This document shows, piece by piece, positions 39,991 to 40,663 of a stretch of DNA of 40,663 bases. The DNA is from Actinomycetota bacterium (lineage in GTDB: Bacteria; Actinomycetota; Thermoleophilia; UBA2241), in NCBI GenBank assembly GCA_003157715.1, contig PMKK01000244.1, forward strand, positions 1-40,663. Reading direction: 5' to 3'. The notes beneath the pieces were generated by a model that did not search any database, had not been told where the DNA came from, and was given only the letters and a program-made list of their open reading frames with translations. Made by a program: the position numbers and the translations under genes. Each line of letters starts with the position of its first letter. Positions within the stretch are counted from its first letter, which is position 1.

Positions 39991-40663
39991 TGAACAGGAC
40001 CACGACAGAGATAGAGTCACAGCCGGTCTGCTGGCGCCGCTCCGCGAAGCTCGCGGCCGAGCCTGAGACAGTCGCGGCGCTGCCCCGGCGAGGCGCCGAC
40101 GTCGCCGTCGTGGGTTGCGGCACCTCGTTCTACATCGCCCAGTCCTACGCAGCCTTGCGCGAGGCCGGAGGCCAGGGCCGTACCGACGCCTTCGCCGCCT
40201 CCGAATATCCCGCGAGCCGCTCCTACCCTGAGCTTGTGGCGATCTCGCGGTCGGGCACCACGTCCGAGGTCGCGGCCCTGCTTGCGGGGCTGCCGGCGGC
40301 CACGAGGTCCGTGCTGCTCACGGCGGTCGCCGACTCGCCGTGCGCGCGCGCCGCACGTGACGTGGTACTGCTCGACTTCGCCGACGAGGAATCGGTCGTG
40401 CAGACGCGGTTCGCGACCTCGGCGCTCGTCCTGCTGCGGGCAGCGCTGGGCGACGACACCGAGGCGGCGACGAGGGCCGCCGAGGCGGCCCTCGCCGCCG
40501 CCCTCCCGCTCGAGCCGGGCACGCTCGACCAGATCACGTTTCTCGGCAGCGGCTGGACCGTCGGCCTTGCCAGCGAGGCCGCGCTCAAGCTGCGCGAGTC
40601 GGCCCAGGCCTGGGCCGAAGCCTACCCGGCGATGGAGTACCGTCACGGTCCCATCGGCATCGC
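39990..40663 (+). CDS. SIS-domain sugar isomerase/deaminase (AgaS/GlmS-like), cut by the window end
   Basis: The frame runs open from ATG 39990 to the last base (224 codons). It begins 'MNRTTTEIESQPVCWRRSA' and shows two SIS domains: 'AVVGCGTSFYIAQSYAALR', 'LVAISRSGTTSEVAALL' (first), 'ITFLGSGWTVGLASEAALKL' and 'AEAYPAMEYRHGPIGI' (second). This matches the isomerase half of GlmS and AgaS-type ketose/aldose isomerases and deaminases of amino-sugar phosphates. The glutaminase domain of GlmS is absent, which favours AgaS or FrlB-like function. The gene is divergent from and probably controlled by the DeoR-type regulator. Confidence 0.9.
   Translation, partial: MNRTTTEIESQPVCWRRSAKLAAEPETVAALPRRGADVAVVGCGTSFYIAQSYAALREAGGQGRTDAFAASEYPASRSYPELVAISRSGTTSEVAALLAGLPAATRSVLLTAVADSPCARAARDVVLLDFADEESVVQTRFATSALVLLRAALGDDTEAATRAAEAALAAALPLEPGTLDQITFLGSGWTVGLASEAALKLRESAQAWAEAYPAMEYRHGPIGI

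Overview
This is a high-GC (roughly 70%) chromosomal window with no rRNA, tRNA, transposase or CRISPR array. Gene content points to an actinobacterium, probably an uncultured, deep-branching and at least facultatively anaerobic member of the Actinomycetota. Actinobacterial marks are the PdtaS/PdtaR-type two-component pair, the YkuD L,D-transpeptidase with a split peptidoglycan-binding module, and the secreted protein/ApbE/ferric-reductase cluster. Anaerobic marks are the [FeFe]-hydrogenase maturase HydG with its TM1266-type partner, an MttB-family methyltransferase, and a nine-heme cytochrome c. The taxonomic placement is inference from gene content only.

Layout. 1-4.7 kb: cell-envelope genes (class A beta-lactamase-like serine hydrolase, membrane zinc-ribbon protein, L,D-transpeptidase), a BlaI-type repressor and a small membrane protein. 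4.7-9.4 kb: hydG with the TM1266-like gene on the minus strand, then an iron-type and a zinc-type alcohol dehydrogenase and a SnoaL-like protein. 9.4-12.8 kb: sulfite-oxidase-like molybdoenzyme, Moco-sulfurase-like class V aminotransferase, a frameshifted small ORF, and a 52-residue ORF behind an intrinsic terminator. 13-15.2 kb: PdtaS-like kinase and ANTAR response regulator. 15.2-18.8 kb: an unrecognised protein, an enolase-superfamily enzyme and a non-pyrrolysine MttB homologue. 18.9-22.0 kb (minus): a tight four-gene electron-transfer operon (ferredoxin, FAD/NAD(P) oxidoreductase, b-type membrane cytochrome, nine-heme c-type cytochrome). 22.1-24.5 kb (minus): tdh-kbl threonine degradation. 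24.6-28.7 kb: an ECF sigma factor fused to a zinc-finger anti-sigma-like part, a membrane anchor and a long extracytoplasmic tail; a GAF-GAF-GGDEF cyclase; a nitroreductase. 28.7-34.3 kb: a SulP-STAS-DUF47 fusion transporter, an Fsr-like MFS exporter and an orphan oligopeptide-type binding lipoprotein. 34.3-39.1 kb: an OmpR-type two-component system divergent from a secreted-protein/ApbE/ferric-reductase operon. 39.2-40.7 kb: a DeoR/AgaR repressor divergent from a truncated SIS-domain sugar isomerase gene.

How the genes work together. Much of the window concerns redox disposal: H-cluster assembly, alcohol dehydrogenases, a flavin/heme relay apparently carrying electrons from NAD(P)H or ferredoxin across the membrane, and a second flavin/heme membrane system. 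The enolase/MttB cluster suggests use of a quaternary amine or betaine.

The most striking sequence-level theme is short tandem repetition. At least ten arrays (unit 9-41 nt) lie in linkers, in a loop of a housekeeping enzyme (Kbl), across stop codons, at a start codon and between cotranscribed genes. The strongest candidates for something undescribed are the four-gene electron-transfer operon, the membrane-tethered sigma/anti-sigma fusion, the SulP-DUF47 fusion and these microduplications.
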